From the NCBI GenBank assembly GCA_949878745.1, contig CATLBH010000002.1, positions 62,001 through 126,000 of the forward strand: 64,000 nt of DNA, written 5' to 3'. This document shows positions 41,960 to 52,088 of this stretch, piece after piece. Source of the stretch: an uncultured Ruminiclostridium sp. (GTDB lineage Bacteria > Bacillota > Clostridia > Oscillospirales > Ruminococcaceae). The notes beneath the pieces are model-generated. The model was given only the letters and a program-made list of their open reading frames with translations, was not told the origin of the DNA and made no database searches. A program made the position numbers and the translations under genes. Every line of letters starts with the position of its first letter. The first letter of the stretch is position 1.

Positions 41960-42765
41960 TAAAACACCATATTGTCTACTATGACAAATCCCAGAAGAGT
42001 AAGCATAAGAAGCGCAATCATAAAGTCCATAGGTCTCGCCTTAAGCTGTCTCAGCTTCGTTCTTCCCTCCCCCCCTCTGTAACAGCGACACTCCATAGCC
42101 ATCGCAAGCTCGTTGGCGCGCTTAAAGGCTGAAACAAAAAGAGGAATAAGTATCGGTACCAAAGCCTTGGCGCGCTTCATAAGCCCGCCCGTGTCAAGAT
42201 CGGCTCCCCTCGCCTTCTGAGCCGACATTATTTTATCGGTTTCTTCAATAAGCGTAGGTATGAACCTCAGCGCTATTGTCATCATCATCGCCAACTCGTG
42301 CACCGGAAGCTTTATTTTCTTAAGCGGAGATAAAAGCCGCTCTATCGCGTCAGTAAGCACAATGGGGGAGGTTGTGTAGGTCAAAAGAGACATACCTATT
42401 ATAAGGCACATAATACGTACTATCATAAATACAGCAGTGGTTATTCCCTCCGAATATATCGTGAAGATCCACCAGTTCACCAACGGCTCCCCCTCTCCGG
42501 TTACAAAAAACAGGTTAAGTATCGCGGTAAACAAAATAATTGGCAGCAGTGGCTTTAAACTTTTCAGCATCATTATTGGCTTTATCTCCGACACTCCGTA
42601 AGCCATCAGAATAAAAATCCCCGCCAGCGCAAGCGATATAAAATTGTCCGCAACAAACAGGATCACCACATAAAGAATATCAAGCACGATCTTGAATCGA
42701 CTATCCATACGGTGTATCACCGAATTGCCGGGAAAAAATTGTCCTATGGTTATATCCTTAAGCAT
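41959..42765 (-). CDS. ecfT: ECF transporter energy-coupling membrane protein
   Basis: A 268-residue integral membrane protein with five to six helices (for instance FKIVLDILYVVILFVADNFISLALAGIFILMA split over two). The two coupling-helix motifs that bind the ATPases are visible: MSAQKARGADL and AMAMECRCYRGG. Group II ECF modules serve several vitamin or metal S components. It is directly downstream of ecfA2 (18 bases). A possible S-component-like protein is encoded at 54680-55237. Confidence 0.92.
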   Translation of the reverse strand: MLKDITIGQFFPGNSVIHRMDSRFKIVLDILYVVILFVADNFISLALAGIFILMAYGVSEIKPIMMLKSLKPLLPIILFTAILNLFFVTGEGEPLVNWWIFTIYSEGITTAVFMIVRIMCLIIGMSLLTYTTSPIVLTDAIERLLSPLKKIKLPVHELAMMMTIALRFIPTLIEETDKIMSAQKARGADLDTGGLMKRAKALVPILIPLFVSAFKRANELAMAMECRCYRGGEGRTKLRQLKARPMDFMIALLMLTLLGFVIVDNMVF

Positions 42766-42783
42766 CTGTCTTTCCTTTTTATT

Positions 42784-43635
42784 TCATCGTTTTAATATCT
42801 TTAAAAGTCTTTCTTTGGCTCTTTCCACCGTATAGACGTCATTTCCTATATCTATGCCGTTTTCCCGAAGGAGGTGGGAAAGCTTGGTTATCTGAGGAAT
42901 ATCAAGCCCTATCATCTGAAGCTCCTTGGACATCGAGAAAACCTTGTCCGTTTCCTCGTAACAGAAAAGCTGTCCTCTGTTCATCACCAAAACCTTGTCC
43001 GCGTATTTTACTATATCCTCCATGGAATGAGATACCAGAAGAATGGTCGTACCTGAATTTCGGTGATAGCCGGCTATTTCCTCCAGCACTTTGTCCCTTC
43101 CCGCCGGATCAAGCCCCGCTGCGGGCTCGTCGAGTATCAATATCTTCGGCTGCATGGCGATAACGCCCGCCAAAGCTACCCGCCTTTTTTGCCCCCCCGA
43201 AAGATCAAAGGGGGAACGCTCCAGAAGCTCTTCCGAAAGTCCCATCTGACGGGCCGAATCCCTCACCCGCCTGTCCGTCTCGTCTTTATCCAGCCCCATA
43301 TTTTTGGGACCGAAGGCTATGTCCTTATAAACCGTTTCCTCAAAAAGCTGGTATTCGGAATATTGAAAAACAAGCCCCGATTCGAAACGTATATCCTTTA
43401 TATTAACGTCCTTGCTCCAGATATTTCTTCCGTTTATGAGAACCTCTCCCGATGTTTGTTTGAGAAGACCGTTAAGATGCTGTATGAGAGTGGATTTTCC
43501 GCTTCCCGTGTGGCCGATTACACCGACGAATTCCCCCTGTTCAACCATCAGATTTACGTTATCCACCGCTGTGGTTTCAAAGGGTGTACCCATACTGTAT
43601 TTATAAGTCAGATTTCTTGTTTCTACCGCATTCAT
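42784..43635 (-). CDS. ecfA2: ECF transporter ATPase A2
   Basis: A 283-residue ABC ATPase: Walker A GHTGSGKST, Q-loop FQYSEYQLFEETV, signature LSGGQKRR, Walker B ILILDEPAAGLDP, switch VSHSMED. The C-terminal extension (LQMIGLDIPQITKLSHLL) is typical for EcfA proteins. It forms a heterodimer with EcfA1 beneath EcfT to power vitamin uptake. Confidence 0.94.
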   Translation of the reverse strand: MNAVETRNLTYKYSMGTPFETTAVDNVNLMVEQGEFVGVIGHTGSGKSTLIQHLNGLLKQTSGEVLINGRNIWSKDVNIKDIRFESGLVFQYSEYQLFEETVYKDIAFGPKNMGLDKDETDRRVRDSARQMGLSEELLERSPFDLSGGQKRRVALAGVIAMQPKILILDEPAAGLDPAGRDKVLEEIAGYHRNSGTTILLVSHSMEDIVKYADKVLVMNRGQLFCYEETDKVFSMSKELQMIGLDIPQITKLSHLLRENGIDIGNDVYTVERAKERLLKILKR

Positions 43636-43653
43636 TTGTATTTCCCTTTTATA

Positions 43654-44529
43654 TTATATGTCGGTGTGCCAGCGCTTGGGGAGAAGCCTTTGTATCTCCT
43701 TGAGCATATCCTCCTCGGTAAGCACCTCAAGTGACATATCGATCCCCTCTTTTTTCAGCTCATAAGCCAGCTGTGTTACCTGCGGAACGTCAAGTCCCAC
43801 CTCGGTGAGTCTTTCAACCTGTGAAAAAATTTTTTTTGGAACATCGTCCATAATTATCCTGCCGCTGTCCATTACAATTACCCGCTCCGCCTGCGCCGCT
43901 TCGTCCATATAGTGGGTTATGAGCACGACGGTTATTCCGAAGTCGCTGTTAAGACGCTTTATCGTCTTCAAAACCGACTTTCTCCCTTTGGGATCAAGCA
44001 TAGCTGTAGGCTCGTCAAGCACTATACATTCGGGGCGCATTGCGATAACTCCCGCTATGGCGATACGCTGTTTCTGCCCTCCCGAAAGCTGATGCGCGGA
44101 ATGGAGCCGATACTTGTACATATCAACTGCGTTCAAGGCCTCGTCTACCCGTTCCCTTATCTGAGCGGGAGGAAGTCCGAGATTTTCGGGAGCGAAGGCA
44201 ACGTCCTCCTCCACTATTGTCGCCACCAACTGATTGTCGGGATTCTGGAATACCATTCCCACCGTTTGTCTTATATCGTATATTTTATCGTCGTCCGCCG
44301 TATCCGTGCCGTTGACGAAAACCTTTCCCGAATTGCCCAGCAGCATTCCGTTAAAGTGCTTTGCCAGCGTGGACTTTCCGCTTCCGTTATGACCGAGCAC
44401 CGCGACAAACTGACCCTTGGGAATATCGAGGGTAATGTTTTCAAGCACCTTGTTCCCTCCGATAACGTTCCCCTCGTCGTCCGTTATGGGGTACTCGAAG
44501 GACAGGTCTCTAACTTCGATTATATTCAT
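43654..44529 (-). CDS. ecfA1: ECF transporter ATPase A1
   Basis: A 291-residue ABC ATPase from ATG 44529, with GGAAGGG upstream; the frame is open 30 codons more but without a ribosome site. Walker [11 protein letters not shown]-loop [10 protein letters not shown], signature LSGGQKQR, Walker [13 protein letters not shown] and switch THYMDE are intact. The C-terminal [14 protein letters not shown] extension matches EcfA. Its partner genes follow directly. Confidence 0.94.
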   Translation of the reverse strand: MNIIEVRDLSFEYPITDDEGNVIGGNKVLENITLDIPKGQFVAVLGHNGSGKSTLAKHFNGMLLGNSGKVFVNGTDTADDDKIYDIRQTVGMVFQNPDNQLVATIVEEDVAFAPENLGLPPAQIRERVDEALNAVDMYKYRLHSAHQLSGGQKQRIAIAGVIAMRPECIVLDEPTAMLDPKGRKSVLKTIKRLNSDFGITVVLITHYMDEAAQAERVIVMDSGRIIMDDVPKKIFSQVERLTEVGLDVPQVTQLAYELKKEGIDMSLEVLTEEDMLKEIQRLLPKRWHTDI

Positions 44530-44585
44530 TCCGGTTTTTTCCCTTCCGATTATGTTCGCGAAAAACAAAAACAAGCCGTCACTTT

Positions 44586-45452
44586 TCAGGGGAACCTGAC
44601 TATCGCCGTATTTCCGCAAGGTATGGCAAGTCCCGTGTTTTTTACTTCAAGTCCTATTTCCTCCGCAAAAACATCGATTTTTCTGTATCTCCCCACCGTC
44701 ATTTTCAGCAGATAGGCCATAACCGACGGAGAAAGACCGGTAGTATAGCTGTTCAGAATAATAAACAGCGGCGAATCGGACAATACTTCCGAGCACCTTA
44801 ACATAAGCTCGTGTATACAATCCTCCAATTTCCACATTTCACCGTTTGTTCCTCTCCCGTAGCTGGGAGGATCCAATATGATGCCGTCGTACCTATTACC
44901 GCGCTTTATCTCTCTGCCCAGAAACTTCATGGCGTCGTCGGTTATCCAACGAATGGGTTTATCCGAAAGACCGCTTAGGGCGGCGTTCTGTTTTCCCCAT
45001 TCCACCATTCCCTTTACCGCGTCAAGATGGCACACGCTTGCCCCCGCCGCCGCGCAGGCAAGTGTTGCCCCTCCCGTATAAGCGAACAAATTAAGCACCT
45101 TTACAGGCCTTTCCGCGTTTTTTATAAGCTCGGTACAGTAGTCCCAATTGACCGCCTGTTCGGGAAAAAGCCCCATATGCTTAAAACCCGTGGGCTTTAC
45201 CGTAAATAAAAGATTTTTATATTTTACGATCCAGCTTTCGGGCAGCTCTGCGGAATATTCCCAATGACCGCCGCCCGACGAGGAACGGATATATCTGGCA
45301 TCGGGATTATTCCACTCCCTCGCGGGCGCCGCGTTTTCCCATATTATCTGAGGATCGGGACGCACCAGCGTAACGTTGCCCCAGCGTTCGAGACGTTCGC
45401 CTTTGGAAGCGTCTATTAAACGGTATTCCTTCCAATCCTTTGCAATTCTCAT
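44586..45452 (-). CDS. Class I SAM-dependent RNA methyltransferase (RlmI/RlmK-like core)
   Basis: A 288-residue methyltransferase. The SAM loop is [19 protein letters not shown], the acidic strand end [12 protein letters not shown], and the catalytic region [11 protein letters not shown], the pattern of the PF10672-type rRNA methyltransferases. No PUA domain is present, so it is shorter than RlmI. It probably methylates 23S rRNA, but the base is not certain. It lies between glmM and ecfA1 with short gaps. Confidence 0.85.
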   Translation of the reverse strand: MRIAKDWKEYRLIDASKGERLERWGNVTLVRPDPQIIWENAAPAREWNNPDARYIRSSSGGGHWEYSAELPESWIVKYKNLLFTVKPTGFKHMGLFPEQAVNWDYCTELIKNAERPVKVLNLFAYTGGATLACAAAGASVCHLDAVKGMVEWGKQNAALSGLSDKPIRWITDDAMKFLGREIKRGNRYDGIILDPPSYGRGTNGEMWKLEDCIHELMLRCSEVLSDSPLFIILNSYTTGLSPSVMAYLLKMTVGRYRKIDVFAEEIGLEVKNTGLAIPCGNTAIVRFP

Positions 45453-45476
45453 TTTTTGACCATTCCTTTTTCAGAA

Positions 45477-46847
45477 TCAGCTAACGCAAAGCTCCTCTTC
45501 TATAACCGAAGCTATTTTTTCTGACCAGAACTGTACCGATTCATAATTGGTACCTTCAACCATAACCCTTATCAGAGGCTCAGTGCCGCTTTCTCTTACA
45601 AGGATTCTTCCGTTTTTGCCCATTTGGGTTTTCGCGTCATCTATTACATCGGTAATCGCAGGGGTTTTATCCCATTTTCCTCTTTCGTTCTCGGTAATTA
45701 CCACGTTGACAAGCACCTGAGGGTAATCGGGTATTTCGCTTGTAAGCTGATTCAGCTTTCTGCCGCTTGCGGCAAGAAGGTTAAGAAGCTGCACCGCCGT
45801 AAGCTGTCCGTCTCCGGTAGTGGCGTAATCCAGAAAAATAATGTGTCCCGACTGTTCTCCGCCTATATTGTAACCGCTTTTTAGCATTTCCTCGAGGACA
45901 TATCGGTCTCCCACCGCCGTACAAACAGTGTTCATTCCGTTTTTATCCATATATGTCCTGAATCCCAGGTTGCTCATAACGGTAACCACGGCGGTGTCCT
46001 TTTTAAGCGTTCCCTTTTCCTTCATATAATCGGCTATTATCGCTATAAGCTTATCGCCGTCAACGATATTTCCGCCGTGATCCACCGCAAGACATCTGTC
46101 CGCGTCTCCGTCAAAGGCTATTCCCAAGTCGCAGTCGTTTTCCGTTACGAATCTCTGTAAATTGTCCATATGAGTGGAGCCGCAGTTATCGTTGATATTG
46201 CAGCCGTCGGGAGTATCACTGAGCATAAGGCATTTTGCGCCGATATCGGTAAACAGCTTTTCCGCCGTTACCGACGCACTTCCGTTGGCGCAGTCTACGG
46301 CGACCGTGAGCCAGTCGAAATCGTATTCGCTTGTTTCGGCCGTGCTTCTGAGATGCCCGATATATTCCTCCGCCGCGCCCGGCATTATGCTCACTCTTCC
46401 TATATCGCAGCCGTTTTTAAGCTGTATCTGTTCGGGCTTATCGAGAATAAGCTCTTCTATTTCCTCTTCAACACTGTCGGGAAGCTTGAAGCCGGTGCCT
46501 GAAAAAAGCTTTATCCCGTTATACTCCACGGAATTGTGAGAAGCGGAAATCATTACTCCCGCGTCCGCTTTATGGGCTGTGACAAGATACGCCACGGCGG
46601 GAGTGGGCACCACTCCCAAAAGCTGTACGTTCACCCCCACCGAGGTGATCCCCGCGACAAGAGCGGCCTCCAGTACGTCGGAGGAAATTCTCGTATCTTT
46701 TCCTATTATAATATTTGCTTTTTCGTTATCGGCCTTGTGCCTTGTAAGCACCGCCGCCGCCGCCCTTCCTATCCGCATGGCAAGCTCGCAGGTAAGCTCG
46801 GTTATCGCTACTCCTCTTGCGCCGTCCGTTCCGAATAATCTTCCCAT
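45477..46847 (-). CDS. glmM: Phosphoglucosamine mutase
   Basis: A 456-residue enzyme starting MGRLFGTDGARGVA. The phosphoserine loop is ISASHNSVEYNGIK near 100, the metal loop DGDADRC, the sugar-binding GGEQSGHI, and RESGTEPLIRVMVEG at the phosphate-binding end. It interconverts GlcN-6-P and GlcN-1-P for peptidoglycan precursors. Length is normal. Confidence 0.95.
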   Translation of the reverse strand: MGRLFGTDGARGVAITELTCELAMRIGRAAAAVLTRHKADNEKANIIIGKDTRISSDVLEAALVAGITSVGVNVQLLGVVPTPAVAYLVTAHKADAGVMISASHNSVEYNGIKLFSGTGFKLPDSVEEEIEELILDKPEQIQLKNGCDIGRVSIMPGAAEEYIGHLRSTAETSEYDFDWLTVAVDCANGSASVTAEKLFTDIGAKCLMLSDTPDGCNINDNCGSTHMDNLQRFVTENDCDLGIAFDGDADRCLAVDHGGNIVDGDKLIAIIADYMKEKGTLKKDTAVVTVMSNLGFRTYMDKNGMNTVCTAVGDRYVLEEMLKSGYNIGGEQSGHIIFLDYATTGDGQLTAVQLLNLLAASGRKLNQLTSEIPDYPQVLVNVVITENERGKWDKTPAITDVIDDAKTQMGKNGRILVRESGTEPLIRVMVEGTNYESVQFWSEKIASVIEEELCVS

Positions 46848-46878
46848 TATACTGTCTCCTGAATGAATTTATTAAATA

Positions 46879-47940
46879 TTACAGGAACATTTGCTGTCCC
46901 TCAAAATCAATGTTAAGATGCTTATACGCCAGAGGCGTCGCCGTTCTTCCCCGGGGGGTTCTGGCAACAAATCCGAGCTGCATAAGATACGGCTCGCACA
47001 CGTCCTCTAAGGTTACCGATTCCTCTCCCAAAGCGCTGGCCAGGGTTTCAAGCCCGACGGGGCCGCCGCTGTAACCCTTTATTATCATGGTCAGCATTCT
47101 TCTGTCCAAGCTGTCAAGTCCCAGCTCGTCTATTTCCAGACAGTTTAAAGCGTAATCCGCCAGCTCGCGGGTTATTTTGCCCTCGCCCTTTACCTCGGCG
47201 AAATCCCTCGCACGCTTTAAAAGCCTGTTGGCGATACGCGGCGTTCCTCTTGAACGTTTGGCAAGCTCCGCCGCGCCGTCCTTAAGAGTTGGAATACCCA
47301 GAATCACCGCCGAACGCATTATTATTTCGCTGAGCTGTTTATGATTGTACAGTTCAAGCCGTTCCACAACTCCGAAACGATCGCGAAGCGGCCCCGTAAG
47401 TTGTCCCGCACGGGTGGTAGCGCCTATAAGTGTGAATTTCGGGAGATCGATGCGTATCGACTGCGCGTCCGGGCCCTTTCCTATCATTATATCGAGAGCA
47501 AAATCCTCCATGGCGGGGTAAAGAACCTCCTCCACCTGTCTTGAAAGGCGGTGTATCTCGTCTATAAACAGTACGTCGCCGTCCTTTAAAGTGGAAAGGA
47601 TCGAAGCCAGGCTCCCGGGCTTTTCGATGGCGGGACCCGACGTAATCTTGATCTGTACTCCCAACTCGTTGGCAATTATACCCGCAAGGGTTGTTTTTCC
47701 GAGGCCAGGCGGACCGTAAAGCAAAACGTGATCCAAGGATTCGCCACGCTTTTTCGCCGCTTCTATATATATTTTCAAATTATCCTTTACTTTTTCCTGT
47801 CCGATATATTCGTTAAGACTCTTGGGTCTTAAGCTGAATTCAATATCAATATCCTCGGGGGTACAGCTTGTTTCGATCAACCGCCCGAACTGTACGTCCT
47901 CCTCGGCGGCGGCCTGAAACCCGCCCATCTCTATTGCCAT
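46879..47940 (-). CDS. ruvB: Holliday junction branch-migration ATPase RuvB
   Basis: A 353-residue AAA+ motor. Walker [10 protein letters not shown] near 75, Walker [10 protein letters not shown], the sensor GATTRAGQL and a winged-helix end ([16 protein letters not shown]) are all in place. With RuvA it moves Holliday junctions for RuvC. It is 58 bases after ruvA. Confidence 0.96.
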   Translation of the reverse strand: MAIEMGGFQAAAEEDVQFGRLIETSCTPEDIDIEFSLRPKSLNEYIGQEKVKDNLKIYIEAAKKRGESLDHVLLYGPPGLGKTTLAGIIANELGVQIKITSGPAIEKPGSLASILSTLKDGDVLFIDEIHRLSRQVEEVLYPAMEDFALDIMIGKGPDAQSIRIDLPKFTLIGATTRAGQLTGPLRDRFGVVERLELYNHKQLSEIIMRSAVILGIPTLKDGAAELAKRSRGTPRIANRLLKRARDFAEVKGEGKITRELADYALNCLEIDELGLDSLDRRMLTMIIKGYSGGPVGLETLASALGEESVTLEDVCEPYLMQLGFVARTPRGRTATPLAYKHLNIDFEGQQMFL

Positions 47941-47998
47941 CTGACCGCTCCCTTCAAACTATTCCTTTAAATGTAACTTTATTCGTCGTTTTATGAAA

Positions 47999-48598
47999 TT
48001 ATTTTCCCGAAAGTCTTTTCAAGCCCTCTTTTACAAGCGCCTGAACCGTCATTTCGGCGCTCAACCCTTCCAAAGCCTTCTGAGCCTGAGTGTTTGAAAA
48101 TCCGAGAACCATAAGCGCGGTAAGCGCTTCGGAAAACGCGTTTCCCGCGACGGCTCCCAGATCGATTTTGGGTATGGCCGACGTTTCAAAGGAACCGCTC
48201 TTCTTAAGCTTGTCCTTAAGCTCCAGTATTATCCTTTGAGCCATTTTGTTGCCTATGCCCTTGACGCGGGTAATGGTCTTGGCGTCCTCGTTGACAACCG
48301 CCAAAGCAAAGTCCTGGGGAGATATGCAGGAAAGTATGTCCACGGCAACCTTACAGCCTACGCCAGAAACGGCGATAAGCATTTTAAAACAGTTTAGCTC
48401 GCTTTCATCCGAGAAGCCGTACAGCTCCATGGCATCTTCTCTTACATTCATATATGTATAAAGCTTCAGCTTTTCGCCAATAACGGCTCTCGAAACTGCC
48501 GCCGCGGTTGAGCGGCATTCAAAGCCCACGCCGCCGCATTCCACAACGATAACATTCTGTTCAAGATGCGTTACCTCACCGTTAATACTGTAAATCAT
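47999..48598 (-). CDS. ruvA: Holliday junction DNA helicase subunit RuvA
   Basis: A 199-residue protein: OB-fold N-terminus (MIYSINGEVTHLEQNVIVVE), two helix-hairpin-helix motifs (LIAVSGVGCKVAVDIL and ITRVKGIGNKMAQRIILEL), and a C-terminal domain III (AFSEALTALMVLGFSNTQAQKAL). It binds the four-way junction and loads RuvB. Confidence 0.96.
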   Translation of the reverse strand: MIYSINGEVTHLEQNVIVVECGGVGFECRSTAAAVSRAVIGEKLKLYTYMNVREDAMELYGFSDESELNCFKMLIAVSGVGCKVAVDILSCISPQDFALAVVNEDAKTITRVKGIGNKMAQRIILELKDKLKKSGSFETSAIPKIDLGAVAGNAFSEALTALMVLGFSNTQAQKALEGLSAEMTVQALVKEGLKRLSGK

Positions 48599-48615
48599 TT
48601 TATCTTTCCTTTGCG

Positions 48616-49119
48616 TTATATAATTTTTTTACCGAATCCCGCCAAGAGCGAATTATCGGTATGAGCGTGACAAACGGCTATCGCAAGAGCATCCGCCGTG
48701 TCGTCGGGCTTGGGTATTTCCGAAAGATGCAGGATTCTCTTAGTCATCTCCTGAACCTGTTTTTTGACTGCCTTTCCGTAACCCGTAACCGATTTTTTTA
48801 CCTCCAATGGGGTGTATTCTCTTATAAGAAGCCGCCTTTTTATTGCCGACAAAAGAATGACCCCTCTCGCCTCCGCCACGTCGATGGCCGTTTTCTGATT
48901 ATTTTGAAAATACAGCTTTTCAATGGCCAAGCTTTCGGGCTTATATATATCCAAAATACGGCTCACATCGTCGTATATTATCTCAAGCCTTCGGTTGAAA
49001 TCAACATCGGCGGGGGTAGTTACGGCTCCGTAATCGATCACTCTGAAACGGCTGTTTTCATATTCGATTATTCCGAAGCCCACAATCGCGTAGCCCGGAT
49101 CGATACCTATTATCCTCAT
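48616..49119 (-). CDS. ruvC: Crossover junction endodeoxyribonuclease RuvC
   Basis: A 167-residue nuclease from ATG 49119, with AAGG ten bases upstream; a few more codons are open upstream. Catalytic Asp 7 in IGIDPGYAIVGFG, Glu in AIEKLYFQNNQKTA near 67, and the Asp pair in KPDDTADALAIA near 140 make up the active site. It resolves Holliday junctions. First gene of the long operon. Confidence 0.95.
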   Translation of the reverse strand: MRIIGIDPGYAIVGFGIIEYENSRFRVIDYGAVTTPADVDFNRRLEIIYDDVSRILDIYKPESLAIEKLYFQNNQKTAIDVAEARGVILLSAIKRRLLIREYTPLEVKKSVTGYGKAVKKQVQEMTKRILHLSEIPKPDDTADALAIAVCHAHTDNSLLAGFGKKII

Positions 49120-49172
49120 TGGGCGATTACCTTGCATACGTTTATTGTATGTCTTTCCTATTTTAACAATTT

Positions 49173-49201
49173 ATTATATCACAGGAAAAAAAATTTTGCA
49201 A
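49173..49201 (-). promoter_or_regulatory. Promoter of the ruvCAB-ecf-clpE operon
   Basis: On the minus strand TTGCAA (49196-49201), 17 bases, TATAAT (49173-49178), 54 bases before ruvC. Confidence 0.82.
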
Positions 49202-49242
49202 GGATATTTTGTTAAAACCCAAGCTTGTTCACCTTATTTTCA

Positions 49243-49281
49243 CAAAAAACGGCGCAAAGCCAAAAAACAGCTTTACGCCCG
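49243..49281 (-). terminator. Terminator of the SpoVB-like flippase gene
   Basis: GGCGCAAAGCC pairs with GCTTTACGCC over an A-rich loop. On the minus strand the right arm is followed by GTTTTTTG. It lies about 45 bases past the flippase stop. Confidence 0.75.
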
Positions 49282-49325
49282 CTAAAAAATATACAATTTT
49301 TATTTCCGATTTTCAATAAATTTGT

Positions 49326-50987
49326 CTATATTTGCGACTTTGCTTTCTTAAAGCGAAAAACGGCATATACGATTCTTCTGTCCAAAAGCAAAAGCAGCAT
49401 AATATAAACAAATCCTCCGGTACAAACGGTAAAGGCCATTCTTAAAAGCTCCGTAAAATTGTCATATAACAAATAATATGACAGCAAAGCCGAAAGAGCG
49501 CAGGCAAACGCCGCCGCAAAAGGCTTGACGAACAGCGGGAATATTTTCACGGAAACGCCCGCCGCCTTTTTAAGGCAAATTATACCGAGACTCATAACGA
49601 TAATATGCGCAATCACCGTCGACAAAGCCGCTCCGAATACGGAAATATAAGGCACGCGCAAAAAAAGCAGGTTAAGTATAAGCTTCACCGCCGATCCTGT
49701 CATCATCAGCTTTATGGGAAGGTCAAACCGTCCTACCGCCTGAAATACGGAAAACAGCCCCCCGCAAAGGGCTATCGGAATCCCCCCCGCGCACAGAACG
49801 GTCATAGGCATAACGCTTACGCTTACCTCCGCCGCCCTTACGGGATAAAGAAGCGACAAAACCGGCTCGGCAAGAACTCCCAAGGATAAACAAAGCGGCA
49901 AGCCTATAACAAATATCCCGCTCAGTAGAATGCTGATATTTCTTTTAACGTCTTCCTTATTTACACGCTCGAAAGCGGCGGTTATTCGGGGCAAAGCGCT
50001 TTTGCCCATAAGCGCCGTAAGAGAAGTGATTATCATAAACATTGAAAGCACTATGCCGGTATAGCTTCCGTAAACAAAGTTCCCGAACGCTTCTATTCCG
50101 CTCGCTTCGAGAGCGAGAGAATAGTTAAAGAAAAAATAGCTCTGATTTTTCACCAGACATTCTTGAATACCGCCGGAAATTGTAAGAAGATCGATAAAGG
50201 AGCCTAAATTTATTATTACCGCCCCCAAAGATATGGGCAAAGAATCCGTTATTATTCTTTTGACAAGCTTAAGCTTGGGCGGCGGTTCGGGACTTGCCTC
50301 AAGATCGGCGGCGGTTATGCCGTCCGTCCTCGCCCTGCTCCTTATAATAAGAGAAAGAGTGCCGCAAAGCTCTCCGATAGTGGTGCCCAGAACTGCCGCG
50401 GCGGCGGCGAGGGGGAGAACGTTCTCCATCGGGACGGTTCCCTCCCGTCCCAAATAAAGAACCGCGCCGGACAGTCCCAAGCCCAATATTGCCTTAATCA
50501 CCGACTCCGTAACCTGTGAAACGGCGGTGGGAAGCATATTGTAAAGTCCCTCAAAATAACCTCTGTAAGCCGAGGCAAGACAGCAGAACAAAACCGAAGG
50601 GGCAACAGCCATAACCGCCCAAAGGCTTTCCGGAGAACCCGCCGCGTATTTCACAAAGATCGGAGCGAACAGGAACATAAAAACGGTGCCGACAATCCCT
50701 GCAATAACGGCTATCGTAAGAGACGCCGACTTTACGCGCCTCGCCTCCGCGTATCTTCCCCCCGCTATACTTTGAGCCGTAAGTCGGGTCACTATAACGG
50801 GCAGGCCAGCGGCGAGAACCGTGTAAACGGGATTGAAAAAGCTGAAGGCGGTAGAAAAGTATCCCATTCCGACTCCGCCCATCATATTGGTCAAAGGAAT
50901 TTTCAAAACGGCCCCGATGATCTTTGTTATGAACATCGCCGCAAAGAGTATAACGGTGTTTTTAAAAAAACCGCCGCTTTTTTTCAT
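49326..50987 (-). CDS. SpoVB/MurJ-type polysaccharide or lipid II flippase
   Basis: A 553-residue membrane protein with about 14 helices and the MOP-superfamily pattern. The start is NTVILFAAMFITKIIGAVLKIPLTNMMGG, which has the conserved early K-I-x-G and L-x-N-x-x-G. AQSIAGGRYAEARRVK and later VNKEDVKRNISILLSGIF are family features. Homologues move undecaprenyl-linked wall precursors across the membrane; the SpoVB type is required for spore cortex. Location beside spoIIGA-sigE supports a sporulation role, but MurJ-like function is equally possible. It is divergent from spoIIGA. Confidence 0.88.
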   Translation of the reverse strand: MKKSGGFFKNTVILFAAMFITKIIGAVLKIPLTNMMGGVGMGYFSTAFSFFNPVYTVLAAGLPVIVTRLTAQSIAGGRYAEARRVKSASLTIAVIAGIVGTVFMFLFAPIFVKYAAGSPESLWAVMAVAPSVLFCCLASAYRGYFEGLYNMLPTAVSQVTESVIKAILGLGLSGAVLYLGREGTVPMENVLPLAAAAAVLGTTIGELCGTLSLIIRSRARTDGITAADLEASPEPPPKLKLVKRIITDSLPISLGAVIINLGSFIDLLTISGGIQECLVKNQSYFFFNYSLALEASGIEAFGNFVYGSYTGIVLSMFMIITSLTALMGKSALPRITAAFERVNKEDVKRNISILLSGIFVIGLPLCLSLGVLAEPVLSLLYPVRAAEVSVSVMPMTVLCAGGIPIALCGGLFSVFQAVGRFDLPIKLMMTGSAVKLILNLLFLRVPYISVFGAALSTVIAHIIVMSLGIICLKKAAGVSVKIFPLFVKPFAAAFACALSALLSYYLLYDNFTELLRMAFTVCTGGFVYIMLLLLLDRRIVYAVFRFKKAKSQI

Positions 50988-51081
50988 TATATTTAACCCT
51001 CCTTAGAATCCGTTTTCCCTCCGCGCACAAACGTACAGGTCATTATACCGATTCCTTTTTAAGCTGACGTAATATCCACAG

Positions 51082-51102
51082 TTTTAAAAGGGATTAGTAT
51101 TA
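51082..51102. repeat. 21-bp dispersed repeat, copy B
   Basis: The exact reverse complement of 17184-17204. It lies in the 233-base region between the flippase and spoIIGA, about 70 bases upstream of the Spo0A-type promoter. Confidence 0.75.
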
Positions 51103-51170
51103 CATTTTATTCCGTCGGCGGACTAATAGAACAAGCTTTACCCAAAAAAGAATTTTTTTAGAGGAACAGC

Positions 51171-51204
51171 TTCGACACGTTTTTTATTCGAAATAGGCTA
51201 TAAT
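51171..51204 (+). promoter_or_regulatory. Spo0A-type promoter of spoIIGA-sigE
   Basis: TTCGACA (51171-51177) is the complement of the 0A box TGTCGAA. It overlaps a TCGACA -35-like hexamer. TATAAT (51199-51204) follows after 21 bases rather than 17. A Spo0A box over the -35 with a lengthened spacer is the known layout of the Bacillus spoIIG promoter. Confidence 0.75.
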
Positions 51205-51220
51205 CATATACGGTGATTAA

Positions 51221-52069
51221 ATGAGAATTGTTTACATCGATATTTTACTTTTTCTGAATCTTTACGTTACATATTTTCTTATAGCGGGCACCTGCTGCTT
51301 CACCCACAGACACGCGGGAGTTTTAAGGCGCTTAACGGGTAGCTTGGCGGGCGCTTTATCCTCGCTTGTTATATTGCTCCCTCCCCTTCCAGTTATTGTT
51401 AACCTGTTAATAAAGCTTGCGATATCCTCCCTTATCGTGCTTTTATCTATGGGATACGGGGGAATAAAAGCGTTTGTGAAAAATTCCGCCGCTTTTTTTG
51501 TTATAAACTGCGTATACGCGGGAATAATGCTTGCCCTCTGGCTTTTTTTCGCTCCCACGGGTATGATATATAACAACGGAATAAGCTATTTTGAGCTTCC
51601 GATTATAGTCATTATCTTAGCCACCGTCGGAGCTTATATTATTTTAAGGGCAATAAGACGTGTTTTGGACGCAAAAACATTGCTTGATAAAAAATATATT
51701 ATTGAAATCACCACCGAAAAAGGGACGGCGGAGCTTAAGGGGATCCCCGACAGCGGAAACAAGCTTACCGACTTTTTTTCAGGTCTTCCGATAATTTTTT
51801 GCGGCGCGGAAAAATGCCTGAAAATATGCCCAGATTCCATAATAAACATTTTATCGGGAAACAATCCCGCAAGCGTTGATATGAAGGGGATCAGAATAGT
51901 CCCCTGTCACACCGTATCCGGAGACGGGATCGTTCTTTGCTTCAAACCCCAAAAGCTTGTCATAAAATCCGACGATGGGGAAAAGGAAACGAACGCGCTG
52001 ATAGGCTTTACAAAAAACGGGTTGAACGGCGGCGAATTTGACGCCGTTTTTAATCCGAATATTCTATAA
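51221..52069 (+). CDS. spoIIGA: Sporulation sigma-E processing peptidase
   Basis: A 282-residue membrane aspartic protease. Five hydrophobic segments fill the N-terminal 150 residues ([59 protein letters not shown], and [18 protein letters not shown]). The soluble C-terminal half has the catalytic [11 protein letters not shown] (D-S-G) near 180. It cleaves the pro-sequence of sigma-E at the septum once engulfment begins. It precedes sigE directly. Confidence 0.93.
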   Translation: MRIVYIDILLFLNLYVTYFLIAGTCCFTHRHAGVLRRLTGSLAGALSSLVILLPPLPVIVNLLIKLAISSLIVLLSMGYGGIKAFVKNSAAFFVINCVYAGIMLALWLFFAPTGMIYNNGISYFELPIIVIILATVGAYIILRAIRRVLDAKTLLDKKYIIEITTEKGTAELKGIPDSGNKLTDFFSGLPIIFCGAEKCLKICPDSIINILSGNNPASVDMKGIRIVPCHTVSGDGIVLCFKPQKLVIKSDDGEKETNALIGFTKNGLNGGEFDAVFNPNIL

Positions 52070-52088
52070 AAGAAAGGAAAGGCAAGCA

